This document shows positions 40,006 to 50,887 of a DNA stretch of 64,000 bases, piece by piece (position 1 is the first letter of the stretch; every line of letters starts with the position of its first letter). Both the position numbers and the translations under genes were made by a program. Under the pieces are notes generated by a model, which worked only from the letters and a program-made list of their open reading frames with translations, had not been told where the DNA came from and searched no databases. The DNA comes from Streptomyces rishiriensis (GTDB lineage: Bacteria; Actinomycetota; Actinomycetes; Streptomycetales; Streptomycetaceae). The stretch is taken from the NCBI RefSeq assembly GCF_003112535.1, contig NZ_BEWA01000017.1, positions 248,001-312,000 on the forward strand, in the 5' to 3' direction.

Positions 40006-41427
40006 ATGGCACCACAGCGATTCCACGAGCAGTTCGACCAGATCCAACGTTCGCTGCCCGACGTCCCGTTGGCGATGGGACCGGACGACTCCGCCGAGTT
40101 CATCTACGAGAAGGGCGTCGTCCTCGCCCGCGACGGCGAGGAGGCCCAGGTAGTCGAGGACGCCGTCCGCTCGCACTTCACCGCGACCGAGGGCCTGGTC
40201 CCCGACCACGTGCGCCGCGCGGGACCGCACACCAACCGCTCGGGCATCACCCGCATCCGCGTCGGCGACCCGGGGGAGGGCGGCCGGGCCGGCGACCGCG
40301 CCGTGGCGGGGGCACTGCGCGCGCTGCGCGAGACGGAGGGGCGCACCGGCCGCCGACTGGTCAGCCGCAACCACGTGGTGTCCATCGCCGTCAACGCCTG
40401 CCCCGGCGACGAGCCGGTGCCCGTCGCGCGCGCCGAACAGCCCAACCCCGCCCCGGCGCGGACGGGCGGCGACCCCGGCGACCGCGTCGGCGTGCTCGTC
40501 ATCGACACCGGCCTGACCCACGACTACCGCTCCTACCCGCTGCTGGCCCGCACCGAGGGCGACGTCCAGGTCAGGGAGACCGACGACGAGGGCGTCCTCC
40601 AGCAGTACGTCGGTCACGGCACGTTCATCGCGGGACTCGTCGCGGCCGTCGCGCCGCACACCGACGTCACCGTGCGCGGCACCCTCAACGACGCCGGCGC
40701 GATCCTGGAGTCCGAGTTCGGCGACCGGCTCTTCGACGCCGTCGAGGACGGCTGGCCCGACATCATCAGCCTCTCCGCCGGCACCTCCAACGGCCGGCTG
40801 GACGGCCTGCTCGGCGTGGCCGCGTTCATGGAGGAACTCCGCGTCCGCGACACCCTGTTGGTCGCCGCCGCCGGCAACAACGCCAGCGCCGCGCCCTTCT
40901 GGCCCGCGGCCTACGCCTCGTCGCCCGATCACGCCGACGCCGTGCTGTCGGTGGGCGCGCTGCGCGGGGACGGCGAGTTCGGCGCCTGTTTCAGCAACCA
41001 CGGCTCCTGGGTGAAGGTGTTCGCGCCCGGCGAGCGGCTCGTCAGCGCCCTCACCGGCTTCGACACCCCCGTTCCCTACGTCTACCAGCACTCCACCTAC
41101 GAGACCTGCCGCTACGGCTTCACCTACTCCTGCACCTGCCGGTCGCCGCGTCACACCGGGGTGTTGAGCGAGGCGCAGCAGACCCCGCCGGGCAAGCCCG
41201 ACCAGGTGATGTTCGAGGGGCTGGCGTCCTGGAGCGGGACGTCCTTCGCGACTCCGGTGGCGGCCGGGCTCGTCGCCGCCCACATGACAGAGAACCGGGT
41301 GGGCGACCCACGTGCCGCCGCGCGCGAACTGCTCGCCGTCCACGCCGACTTCGCCGAGGTGCGGGGAGCGCATGTGCCGGCCCTGCTTCCGCCCACCTGG
41401 CGTCCGGTCCCGGTGGGCCCGTCGTGA
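40006..41427 (+). CDS. Intracellular subtilisin-like serine protease (S8)
   Basis: 473 residues, ATG after GGGGGAGGA. No signal peptide. Residues 1-150 form a private N-terminal domain. The catalytic core has Asp167 in VLVIDTGL, His204 in YVGHGTFIAGLV and Ser413 in WSGTSFATPVAAG, so it should be active. The oxyanion Asn is in AAAGNNAS. Just before the Ser motif is an insertion with Cys368, Cys376 and Cys378 (ETCRYGFTYSCTC), which may bind metal or respond to redox. It is the first gene of the operon with the sigma factor and partner protein. Expected role: regulated proteolysis of a module component. Confidence 0.9.
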   Translation: MAPQRFHEQFDQIQRSLPDVPLAMGPDDSAEFIYEKGVVLARDGEEAQVVEDAVRSHFTATEGLVPDHVRRAGPHTNRSGITRIRVGDPGEGGRAGDRAVAGALRALRETEGRTGRRLVSRNHVVSIAVNACPGDEPVPVARAEQPNPAPARTGGDPGDRVGVLVIDTGLTHDYRSYPLLARTEGDVQVRETDDEGVLQQYVGHGTFIAGLVAAVAPHTDVTVRGTLNDAGAILESEFGDRLFDAVEDGWPDIISLSAGTSNGRLDGLLGVAAFMEELRVRDTLLVAAAGNNASAAPFWPAAYASSPDHADAVLSVGALRGDGEFGACFSNHGSWVKVFAPGERLVSALTGFDTPVPYVYQHSTYETCRYGFTYSCTCRSPRHTGVLSEAQQTPPGKPDQVMFEGLASWSGTSFATPVAAGLVAAHMTENRVGDPRAAARELLAVHADFAEVRGAHVPALLPPTWRPVPVGPS

Positions 41428-41497
41428 GGCCCGCATGAGGTCCGGGACGAGCCCCGCCACGGCGTACGATGACAGGCCGTACACGAGGGGTGGGACC

Positions 41498-42073
41498 GTG
41501 GACCGTAGTGATGTCGGCGCGCTCGTCCGGTCCGCCGTCGACGGTGACACGGCGGCCTGGAAAGCGCTGGTGGACGGGTTGAGCCCGCTGGTGTGGTCGG
41601 TGGTGCGCGCACACCGGCTCTCGGACGCCGACGGGCACGAGGTGTACCAGACCGTCTGGTTCCGGTTCGCCCAGCACCTGGGGCGCATCCGCGAACCGCA
41701 CAAGGCCGGCTCGTGGCTCGCGAGCACCGCGCGCAACGAGTGCCTGAAAGTGATCAAGGGCCTGAAGCGGTTGACGCCGACCGACGATCCCCAGCTGCTC
41801 GACCGGGCCAGCGAGGACCGCACGCCGGAGCAGTCGGTGCTGGACTCGGAGGAGGCGGCCGCGCAGAGCGAGCTCGTCCGCTTCCTCTGGCAGGAGTTCG
41901 AGGCGCTCGGCGACCGCTGCCGGCAGTTGCTGCGGGTGCTCATCGCCTCGCCGCCGCCCAGCTATCAGGAGGTGTCGGCCGCCCTGGGCATCGCCGTCGG
42001 CAGCATCGGACCGATGCGCCAGCGATGTCTGCGCCGGCTGCGCGCCCGACTCGACGCACGGGGAGCACTGTGA
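41498..42073 (+). CDS. ECF-like sigma-70 family RNA polymerase sigma factor
   Basis: 191 residues from GTG 41498, preferred because CGAGGGG lies just upstream; an ATG at 41435 would add 21 residues. Region 2: DTAAWKALVDGLSPLVWSVV, then DADGHEVYQTVWFRFAQHL and GSWLASTARNECLKV. Region 4: LGDRCRQLLRVLIA, then YQEVSAALGIAVGSIGPM and RQRCLRRLRARLD. It should direct RNA polymerase to its own target promoters. No membrane anti-sigma gene follows. The overlapping next gene (GTGA, 42070-42073) and the two proteases nearby suggest control by a protein partner or by proteolysis. Confidence 0.9.
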   Translation: MDRSDVGALVRSAVDGDTAAWKALVDGLSPLVWSVVRAHRLSDADGHEVYQTVWFRFAQHLGRIREPHKAGSWLASTARNECLKVIKGLKRLTPTDDPQLLDRASEDRTPEQSVLDSEEAAAQSELVRFLWQEFEALGDRCRQLLRVLIASPPPSYQEVSAALGIAVGSIGPMRQRCLRRLRARLDARGAL

Positions 42074-42612
42074 CCGACATGAACGACATGAACGACATGA
42101 ACGGGATCAACGGCGCGAACGGCGGGCACGACGGCGGTCAGGACGACGTCTTCGGTGAAGCGCCCTTCGTCGACGAGGAGTTGGATCACGACCGGCTGGA
42201 GGAGGAACTCCGCGAGGCCACCGCCATCCTGGACCCGGTACCGGCCGAGCTGCGGCGCATCGCCATCGAGGCCTACGCGTTGCACGACCTCGACGCGCGC
42301 ATCGCCGAGCTGACGTTCGACTCGCTGGTGGACGCCATCCCGGTGCGGGGCGCGGTGGACGTGCCGCGGATGCTGACCTTCCACTCCGGCGGGCTGACGG
42401 TGGACGTCGAGGTGACCGGGGACGGTCTGCTGGGGCAGCTGCTGCCGCCTCAGTCGGCGGCGATCGAGGTGCTGCACGGTCCACGGGCGACCGCCGTGCT
42501 CACCGCCGACGACATGGGCCGCTTCTCCAGCACCGCGCCGCCCACCGGCCCGTTCGCCCTGCGGCTGCGCACGGGCGGCGAGGTGGTCGTCACGGAGTGG
42601 CTTCGCGCCTGA
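42070..42612 (+). CDS. Small partner protein of the CHAT/S8/sigma module (helical N-terminus, beta-rich C-terminus)
   Basis: 180 residues, with GTG start overlapping the sigma stop. It begins with a 9-bp repeat coding (MND)n, then an acidic Gly/Asp-rich stretch. A helical segment follows, about 45-95 (ELRRIAIEAYALHDLDARIAE), then LTFDSLVDA. The beta-rich domain has LTFHSGGLTVDVEVTGDGLLG, QLLPP and GPFALRLRTG, ending VVTEWLRA. I recall similar unannotated proteins beside sigma factors in actinobacteria. The position suggests an anti-sigma or adaptor function and possible cleavage by the CHAT or S8 protease, but no known domain is recognised. No membrane segment. Confidence 0.75.
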   Translation: MTDMNDMNDMNGINGANGGHDGGQDDVFGEAPFVDEELDHDRLEEELREATAILDPVPAELRRIAIEAYALHDLDARIAELTFDSLVDAIPVRGAVDVPRMLTFHSGGLTVDVEVTGDGLLGQLLPPQSAAIEVLHGPRATAVLTADDMGRFSSTAPPTGPFALRLRTGGEVVVTEWLRA

Positions 42613-42886
42613 GCGCGCGGGCTCGCGCTGCTCCGTGAGCCGTGCTCCAGGAGCCGGCGCCCGCCAGCCGCCCGCCCGCCAGCCGCCCGCCAGCCGCCCC
42701 TCGCCCGGCCGCACCGCTCGTGCCCGGGCCGACGGTGATCACCGCACTCGCCGGAGCCCCGCGCGGGAACGGCCGCGGCTGCCGGACCGGGCCCGGCCCG
42801 ACCGTCCCGCCCTGCGGGCCCGACCGACCGCGCGCCCGTTCGCGACCGGGAGGGTCCTTGCACAGGGGCCCGGGGCGGGGAGGCGG
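42613..42886. other. Intergenic region with short C-rich repeats
   Basis: A weak hairpin AGCGCG-CGGGCT-CGCGCT directly after the stop of the partner gene (about 42613-42630) may be a terminator. Around 42660-42700 are several GCCAGCCGCCC-type short repeats. No gene was recognised. Confidence 0.4.
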
Positions 42887-43690
42887 TCAGGCGGTGGCCG
42901 CCGTCACCAGGGCCGCCAGTGCCGAGGCGAGCCGGGGGAGACCCGGTCCGGCCGGACCGCCCGGCTCGGTCATGTAGGTGTCCCGGCGGATCTCCACCAT
43001 CAGCGCGCTCACCCTGGAGTCCCTGCCGTAGTACTCCAGGGGGACGTACGTCCCGGCGAACGGGCTGTCGAGCCCGGTCTCCCCGAGCTCCGCGAAGGCC
43101 TCGCGCGCGGCGGCGAGGAGCTCCGGCGGGGTGTGGAAGGCGTCGGTGCCCAGGCACACCGGCGGCCGCGGCCCCTCGCCGTGCAGCTCGTAGGGCAGCG
43201 GCGCGGCCGGGTAGGAGTGCACGTCGATGACCACGGCCCGGCCGACGGCCGCCAGCCGCTCGGCGACCGCGTCGGTCATGGCCTGCGCGTACGGCCGGAA
43301 GTAGCGGGCGACGAGCGGCCCGGGATCGGTGTCGTCCGCCCGCAGCGGCTCGCGGTGCGTGGTCCGCGTGTAGACGGCGCCCATCCCGACGGCCCGCATC
43401 TCCTCCCGTTCGTCCGGGAACCGCTCCGGGTCGACGACCAGCCGCGACAGCCGGTTGACGAACGTCCAGGGCGTCAGCGGCGCCGTCCGCGCGGCCTCCT
43501 GGGCGATCCGGGCCGTGTGCGAGTCGGTGATGTGGTCGAGCTCCCGCTCCAGCGCCTCGTCGTCCAGGAGGATGCCCGACCGCACCTCGGCCGGTATCTC
43601 CCGCGCCGAGTGCGGCACATGAAGGATCACGGGCGAGCGGGCCGCGCCCGGCAGGAACACGAAGGACGGCGCGTCAGCGGCAGGGGTCAT
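42887..43690 (-). CDS. N-formylglutamate amidohydrolase family protein
   Basis: 267 residues from ATG 43690, preceded by GGGAG; longer starts are possible upstream. Recognisable elements are VILHVPHSAREIP near the N-terminus, ITDSHTARIA, SRLVVDPERFPD and VVIDVHSYPA, the pattern of the FGase family of zinc-dependent amidohydrolases (HutG-like). Expected activity is release of formate or an amine from N-formyl or N-acyl amino acids. There are no histidine-utilisation genes nearby, so the physiological substrate is open. It is divergent from the DUF5713 gene. Confidence 0.82.
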   Translation of the reverse strand: MTPAADAPSFVFLPGAARSPVILHVPHSAREIPAEVRSGILLDDEALERELDHITDSHTARIAQEAARTAPLTPWTFVNRLSRLVVDPERFPDEREEMRAVGMGAVYTRTTHREPLRADDTDPGPLVARYFRPYAQAMTDAVAERLAAVGRAVVIDVHSYPAAPLPYELHGEGPRPPVCLGTDAFHTPPELLAAAREAFAELGETGLDSPFAGTYVPLEYYGRDSRVSALMVEIRRDTYMTEPGGPAGPGLPRLASALAALVTAATA

Positions 43691-43778
43691 CGGGCGGGCT
43701 CCCGGGGCGTTGTCAGTGGTGTGGTGCATGATCGGACACGCCATCACAGCACGACGGGCGACAGGGCGGGGGAGCGGC

Positions 43779-44120
43779 ATGGCGGTGACGAACGGGCAGG
43801 TGACAGGACACGTGTTCCTGAAGGCGCTGTACCGGGACGACTATTACCCGGATCATCTGGTGGACCGGGGCAAGGAGATCCTGCTGCGCCTGTGCGAGCG
43901 GGTGGAGGCCGAGCGGCCCGACGGCCTCGACGCGCTGTACGTCCTCACACAGGCCGCCACCGAGGAGTTCAACGCCCTGCAGGACGCCTTCTGGGAGGCC
44001 GACAGCGACATCGAGACCGTGGCCCGGGAGGAGATGGCCGAGGACTTCCACTTCGTCGCCCGGGCCTACGGCTTCGAGGACGCCGACGTGGAGGAGCTCA
44101 TCGGCACCCGGGACTGGTGA
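43779..44120 (+). CDS. DUF5713 family protein
   Basis: 113 residues, ATG after GGGGGAG. An acidic helical protein: ALYRDDYYPDHLVDRGKEIL, RLCERVEAERPDGLDALYVL, and the TEEFNALQDAFWEADSDIET region followed by REEMAEDFHFVARAYGFED. Length and motifs match DUF5713, of unknown function. It has no signal peptide or membrane segment. It stands alone between the amidohydrolase gene and the convergent isocitrate dehydrogenase gene. Confidence 0.75.
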   Translation: MAVTNGQVTGHVFLKALYRDDYYPDHLVDRGKEILLRLCERVEAERPDGLDALYVLTQAATEEFNALQDAFWEADSDIETVAREEMAEDFHFVARAYGFEDADVEELIGTRDW

Positions 44121-44227
44121 GCATCCGGCCGGGCGGGCGGGCAGCGCCGTGACACGGGCCGCGTCCCGGCCGGGCGATGCCGGTCGGGGCGCGGTCGGGA
44201 CGGGGCGCGGCCCGTGGGCCGCTCGCG

Positions 44228-46447
<2,220 letters not shown>

Positions 46448-46652
46448 CGGGTGCTCCGCTCCACGTCTGCAACATTGCTCGACATCAAGATATCTCGTGC
46501 CCGGGGCCGGCTCGACAGGGGTCTCCTCACAGCCGCGGCGACCGGGGGGTCCGCCGGATGCAACCGAAGCGGCCGTTTCCGCGGTCAACCAGGTACAGCC
46601 TCGACCTGATCCGGCCGGACCGACCACCCGGCCGCCCAAGCGGAAGCGGACC

Positions 46653-48194
46653 ATGAGATATCGCACCAGAGTGACGGCCCCGGCGGCCGCCCTGATCGGC
46701 ACGGCAGCAGTACTGGCGGGGGGAAACACGGCCTACGCGGACGGGAAGACCGACGACGCGCCGGCGCCCGAGACGCTCGGCGACCCCGTCTTCCCGAACC
46801 TGGGCAACGCGGGCTACCGCGTCGCCGCCTACCACCTCGACCTCTCCTACGACGCGACGACCGCGCTCGTCGACGCCACGGCGACGCTGGAACTGCACAC
46901 CACGCAGGCCCTCACCCGGCTCTCCCTCGACTCCCTCGGACTCGACATACGCACGGTCCGTGTCGACGGGCGCGACGCCGCCTTCGAGCAGGCGGACGAG
47001 AAGCTGCGGATCACGCCCGCCCGGGCGCTGTGCGCACGGGAGCGCGTCACGGTGTGCGTGACGTACTCGGCCGACCCGCGGCGCGCCCTCGCGCACACCG
47101 CGTGGGTACCCACCCCGGACGGGTTCGCGATATGCCCCCAGCCGGACTCGGCGCACACCGTGTTCCCCTGCAACGACCACCCCTCGGACAAGGCGCGCTT
47201 CACCTTCCGCCTCACCGTCCCCGCCGCCCTGCGCGCCGTCGCGAACGGCTCGCTGGTGTGCACCGAGAACCTGGCCGGCGACCGCACCGCGTACACCTAC
47301 CGCTCCCGCTCGCCGATGGCCACCGAACTCGTGCAGATCACGGTCGGCGACTACGTCGTGAAGGAGCGCCGGGGGCCGCACGGGCTGCCCCTGCGCGACG
47401 TCGTCCCCACCGCGCGGGCCGAGGCCCTGGAGCCCGCGCTCGCCCTCACCCCGGGCCTGGTCGAGTGGCTCGAGGCCCGGCTGGGCGCCTACCCGTTCGA
47501 GACGTACGGACTGCTGCCCTGCAACTCCGACGACCCGCACGCCTTCGACTTCACCGGCCTGGAGACCCAGACCCTCACCCTGTACAAGCCGAACTTCCTG
47601 CTCCAGGCGGAGCCGAAGATCGGCTCGCACATGATGCACGAGCTGGTCCACTCCTACTTCGGCAACAGCGTCAGCCCCGCCACCTGGGCCGACCTGTGGC
47701 TCAACGAGGGCCACGCCGACTTCTACGGGCTGCTCTACCGCTACGAGCGCGGCTGGGCGGACTCCCTGGGCCTGACCACCTTCGAGGCCCGGATGAAGGA
47801 CACCTACGCGCGCGGCGACCAGTGGCGCAGCACCTCCGGCCCGGTCGCCGCGCCGAACGCGGTCAACCTCTTCGACAGCCAGCGCTACCTGGGCGGCGTC
47901 CTCGTCCTGTACGCCCTGCGCCAGCTCATCGGCGAGGACGCCTTCCACACCGTCGAGCGGACCTTCCTGGACCGGTACCGCAACTCCTCGGCCTCCACCG
48001 AGGACTACATCGCCGTGGCCTCGAAGGCCGGCGGGCAGGACGTCTCCGGCTTCCTGCGCGACTGGCTGTACGGCACGACGACGCCGAGGATGCCCGGCCA
48101 TCCGGACTGGACGGTCACCCCGGCGCCCCCGTCCCTCACCGCCCCGCGCCGCCGCACCGACGTCCGCCGGCACGAGAACTCGGCCACTCTCTGA
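46653..48194 (+). CDS. Secreted M1 family aminopeptidase-type metalloprotease
   Basis: 513 residues with signal peptide (VTAPAAALIGTAAVLAGG, then NTAYADG). The beta-rich N-terminal M1 domain (YHLDLSYDATTALVDATATL) precedes a catalytic thermolysin-like domain. The zinc site is HELVHSYFGN starting at residue 329, with the third ligand Glu in DLWLNEGHADFY 18 residues on, the HExxH-x18-E rule of clan MA. It lacks the long C-terminal domain of PepN, so it is a short M1 enzyme. It is probably exported and cleaves peptides outside the cell. It is divergent from icd. Confidence 0.92.
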   Translation: MRYRTRVTAPAAALIGTAAVLAGGNTAYADGKTDDAPAPETLGDPVFPNLGNAGYRVAAYHLDLSYDATTALVDATATLELHTTQALTRLSLDSLGLDIRTVRVDGRDAAFEQADEKLRITPARALCARERVTVCVTYSADPRRALAHTAWVPTPDGFAICPQPDSAHTVFPCNDHPSDKARFTFRLTVPAALRAVANGSLVCTENLAGDRTAYTYRSRSPMATELVQITVGDYVVKERRGPHGLPLRDVVPTARAEALEPALALTPGLVEWLEARLGAYPFETYGLLPCNSDDPHAFDFTGLETQTLTLYKPNFLLQAEPKIGSHMMHELVHSYFGNSVSPATWADLWLNEGHADFYGLLYRYERGWADSLGLTTFEARMKDTYARGDQWRSTSGPVAAPNAVNLFDSQRYLGGVLVLYALRQLIGEDAFHTVERTFLDRYRNSSASTEDYIAVASKAGGQDVSGFLRDWLYGTTTPRMPGHPDWTVTPAPPSLTAPRRRTDVRRHENSATL

Positions 48195-48209
48195 CCCCGG
48201 GCGCCGCCG

Positions 48210-49307
48210 TCAGTCGTGCAGGGCGGACCTGTCGCCCTGCACGACCCCGTCCCCGGTGCGCTGCTGCGGGATCACCACCGCGCCCTGCTGCAGCGCCACG
48301 GTGCGGGCCGGCGCCGGGATCCGGATGCCCTCCTCGCGGTAACGGCGGTGCAGGCGCTTGATGAACTCGTGCTTGATCCGGTACTGGTCGCTGAACTCGC
48401 CGACCCCGAGGATGACGGTGAAGCCGATCCGCGAGTCGCCGAACGTGTGGAAGCGGATGGCCGGTTCGTGGTCCGGCACGGCGCCCTCCACGTCCGCCAT
48501 GACCTCCGCGATCACCTCCGACGTCACCCGCTCCACCTGCTCCAGATCGCTGTCGTAGGCCACGCCCACCTGCACCAGGACCGTCAACTGCTGCTGGGGA
48601 CGCATGTAGTTGGTCATGTTCGACTTCGCGAGCTGGCCGTTGGGGATGACGACCAGGTTGTTGGAGAGCGCGCGCACGGTCGTCTGACGCCAGTTGATGT
48701 CCTCGACATAGCCCTCCTCGCCGCTGCTCAGCTTGATGTAGTCGCCGGGCTGGACGGTCTTGGAGGCGAGGATGTGGATGCCCGCGAAGAGGTTGGCCAG
48801 GGTGTCCTGCAACGCCAGCGCGACGGCCAGACCGCCGACGCCCAGGGCGGTGAGCAGCGGGGCTATGGAGATGCCCAGCGTCTGCAGGACGACCAGGAAG
48901 CCGATGGCCAGGACCAGGATCCGGGTGATGTTCACGAAGATCGTGGCCGAGCCGGCGACACCGGAGCGCGAGGTGGTCACCGACTGCACGAGCCCGGCCA
49001 CGACCCGCGCCGCCGACACCGTCACCACGAAGATCAGCAGCACGGTGAGGGACTGGTTGACGGTGTGCTGCACGGCCTTCGTCAGCGGCAGCACCGCGGC
49101 CGCCGCCGCCGCACCGCCGGCGATCGCCGCCCACGGCACCACGGTGCGCAGCGCGTCCACCATGACGTCGTCGCCGCTCCACCTGGTGCGCTTGGCGTGC
49201 TTGGCCAGCCAGCGCAGCAGCGTGCGGGAGAGGAAGGCGGCCAACAGGCCCGCGGCCAGGGCGATTCCGGCGATGACGCTGTCGTCCAGGGTGAGGGCGC
49301 GGTTCAC
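48210..49307 (-). CDS. MscS-family mechanosensitive ion channel
   Basis: 365 residues, GTG start with GGAGG 6 nt before. Four membrane segments: IAGIALAAGLLAAFLS, VVPWAAIAGGAAAAAAVLPL, LTVLLIFVVTVSAARVVAGL, and ILVLAIGFLVVLQTLGISIA leading into the pore helix ALGVGGLAVALALQDTLANL. The cytoplasmic beta domain (VQPGDYIKLSSGEEGYVEDI, then VVIPNGQLAKS) and alpha/beta domain follow. It opens on osmotic down-shock to release solutes. It stands alone; the 3' end is 15 bp from the convergent M1 gene. Confidence 0.93.
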   Translation of the reverse strand: MNRALTLDDSVIAGIALAAGLLAAFLSRTLLRWLAKHAKRTRWSGDDVMVDALRTVVPWAAIAGGAAAAAAVLPLTKAVQHTVNQSLTVLLIFVVTVSAARVVAGLVQSVTTSRSGVAGSATIFVNITRILVLAIGFLVVLQTLGISIAPLLTALGVGGLAVALALQDTLANLFAGIHILASKTVQPGDYIKLSSGEEGYVEDINWRQTTVRALSNNLVVIPNGQLAKSNMTNYMRPQQQLTVLVQVGVAYDSDLEQVERVTSEVIAEVMADVEGAVPDHEPAIRFHTFGDSRIGFTVILGVGEFSDQYRIKHEFIKRLHRRYREEGIRIPAPARTVALQQGAVVIPQQRTGDGVVQGDRSALHD

Positions 49308-49687
49308 CGGTCGCCTCCGGGAAGTCGGTGCGCGGCCGCGGGGGCCGTCGACGGCCGGATGGGGAGTCTCGTCACGATGTCACCTGCTCGGTTCCGGGAT
49401 GTGCGGTCGCCCGTCCCGCTCGCTCGCGGACAGGCGCGACCGCTCATCCTGCCGTATCCGGCACGGGAGTTCGTACCCGGGGAACCGGCCACGAGGGCGC
49501 AATCACGCAGCTCAGCCGCGGACTTCGGCCATGGCGCGCGACCGGTTCCGGCCCGCCGGGGCCGGTGCACGGGCCTCCGGGAACGTGCCCGTGCGGGGGG
49601 CTTCGCAGCGCGAGCCCGGGGGCGCGGGGCGCGGGGAAACGTTCTCGAGTGGATCCCGGCGCCCGGGCGCACCGGCGACGGGCCGGC
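49308..49687. other. 380-bp region without a supportable gene
   Basis: It lies upstream of the MscS gene and downstream of the flippase-like gene, both on the minus strand. Open frames on both strands are Arg/Pro/Ala-rich chance frames without ribosome-binding sites. It presumably carries the MscS promoter. No repeat or hairpin stands out. Confidence 0.45.
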
Positions 49688-50725
49688 TCAGATGACCTTC
49701 ATCCGTACCAGCGCCCCCAGCGTCAGAGCGCCCGGCACCAGCGGCAGCCACACGGTGATGATGCGGTAGCCGAGGACCACGGCCGTGGCGGCGGCCGCCG
49801 GGCCGCCGGCCGCCACCAGCGCCACCACCAGCGCGGCCTCCACCGAACCGATCCCGCCGGGCGTCGGCACCAGCGCGACCGCCGCGGTGGCCGCGAGATA
49901 CGCGACCGCCATGTACGCCGCCGGCACCGGCAGCCCCAGGGCCCGCCCCACCGCCGCCAGTCCGGCCGCCTGCAGCACCGGGAACGCCAGGGAGCCGCCC
50001 CACAGCGCCAGCACCCGGGCCGGACGGCAGTGCACCGAGCGCGCCTCGCCCAGCGCGGTGCGCAGGAAGGAGCACACCGCCGACCGCAGCCGCCGTACCA
50101 GGGCGAGCGCGCCCGCCGCGGCCAGCGCGACCGCGCCGAGCGCGGCCAGCAGCGGGCCGAGCGTCCCGTCCGGCAGCAGCGAGCCGAGCCGCAGCGCGTC
50201 GGGGAAGACCAGCAGCAGCACCGCCAGCAGACCCACCCGCGCCACGCCCTCCGCCAGCATGTACAGCGCCAGCGCCGCCGAGGAGCGGGCCAGCGGCACC
50301 CCGCACACCGTCATGAACCGCAGGTTGACCGCGCTCGCGCCCAGCCCCGTGGGCAGCAGATGGTTGGCCGCGCCCGCCGCGAACTGCGTCGCCAGCAGCC
50401 GCCGCCCGGGCAGCCGCTCCACGACCGCGCCCTGCCGCGTCACCGCCGCCGCCACCCAGGTGAGACAGGTCGCCCCGACGGCGGCCAGCAGCCACGGCCA
50501 CTCGGCCCGCCGCAACTGCGCGACCCCTTCGACGAGGACGGACCGGTGCCGCACCGCCACCACGGTGACGAGCACCAGGGGCAGCAGACACAGGGCCTGG
50601 CGCACCGGCAGTCGCCGGGCCGGCCTGAGCGGGGGGAGCGAAACCGTCGTCACACTCGGAGAGGTTCTCCGCGCGCCGCCAACTACGGGTTGCGGAAGCG
50701 GGGACGGAACATTACGTACTGTCAT
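49688..50725 (-). CDS. Flippase-like / lysylphosphatidylglycerol-synthase transmembrane-region family protein
   Basis: A 345-residue integral membrane protein with about eight hydrophobic segments (LCLLPLVLVTVVAV, PWLLAAVGATCLTWVAAAVT, LYMLAEGVARVGLLAVLLLV and others). The central AAGAANHLLPTGLGASAVNL and the C-terminal LVPTPGGIGSVEAALV are the family hallmarks (GxG-rich re-entrant loops). These proteins move or modify lipids in the membrane. The soluble aminoacyl-transferase domain of MprF is absent. ATG 50725 with AGGA 5 nt upstream; a shorter GTG start near 50654 is possible. It is divergent from the ABC exporter gene. Confidence 0.82.
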   Translation of the reverse strand: MTVRNVPSPLPQPVVGGARRTSPSVTTVSLPPLRPARRLPVRQALCLLPLVLVTVVAVRHRSVLVEGVAQLRRAEWPWLLAAVGATCLTWVAAAVTRQGAVVERLPGRRLLATQFAAGAANHLLPTGLGASAVNLRFMTVCGVPLARSSAALALYMLAEGVARVGLLAVLLLVFPDALRLGSLLPDGTLGPLLAALGAVALAAAGALALVRRLRSAVCSFLRTALGEARSVHCRPARVLALWGGSLAFPVLQAAGLAAVGRALGLPVPAAYMAVAYLAATAAVALVPTPGGIGSVEAALVVALVAAGGPAAAATAVVLGYRIITVWLPLVPGALTLGALVRMKVI

Positions 50726-50730
50726 CGGGT

Positions 50731-50790
50731 CCTTCGTGTTCGAGACCTTCGGGTACGGGACCTTCGTGGACGAGGCTTTCGGGTACGGGG
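50731..50790. repeat. Four tandem 15-bp repeats between divergent membrane-protein genes
   Basis: Units 50731-50745, 50746-50760, 50761-50775 and 50776-50790 share the frame CCTTCGxGxxCGxGA, alternating between a GTG- and a GGTAC-type centre. They begin 5 bp upstream of the flippase ATG and fill the divergent promoter region with the ABC exporter. Confidence 0.75.
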
Positions 50791-50887
50791 CCGCGGTGTC
50801 CAAATTCACCGTGTTCGGGGCCCTTGGGGGCAGGGGCGTGGGGAAAACCTTGACCTCAAGGAAGCTGGAGGTTCTACGGTCGCTTCC

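Noticed and set aside
41435..41497. ATG 41435 as the sigma-factor start
   Set aside because: The 21 extra residues do not resemble region 1 or 2 of sigma factors, and the GTG at 41498 has a better ribosome-binding site.
49304..49672. Arg/Pro-rich open frame between the MscS and flippase-like genes
   Set aside because: It overlaps the MscS start, has no motif and has the composition of non-coding GC-rich sequence.
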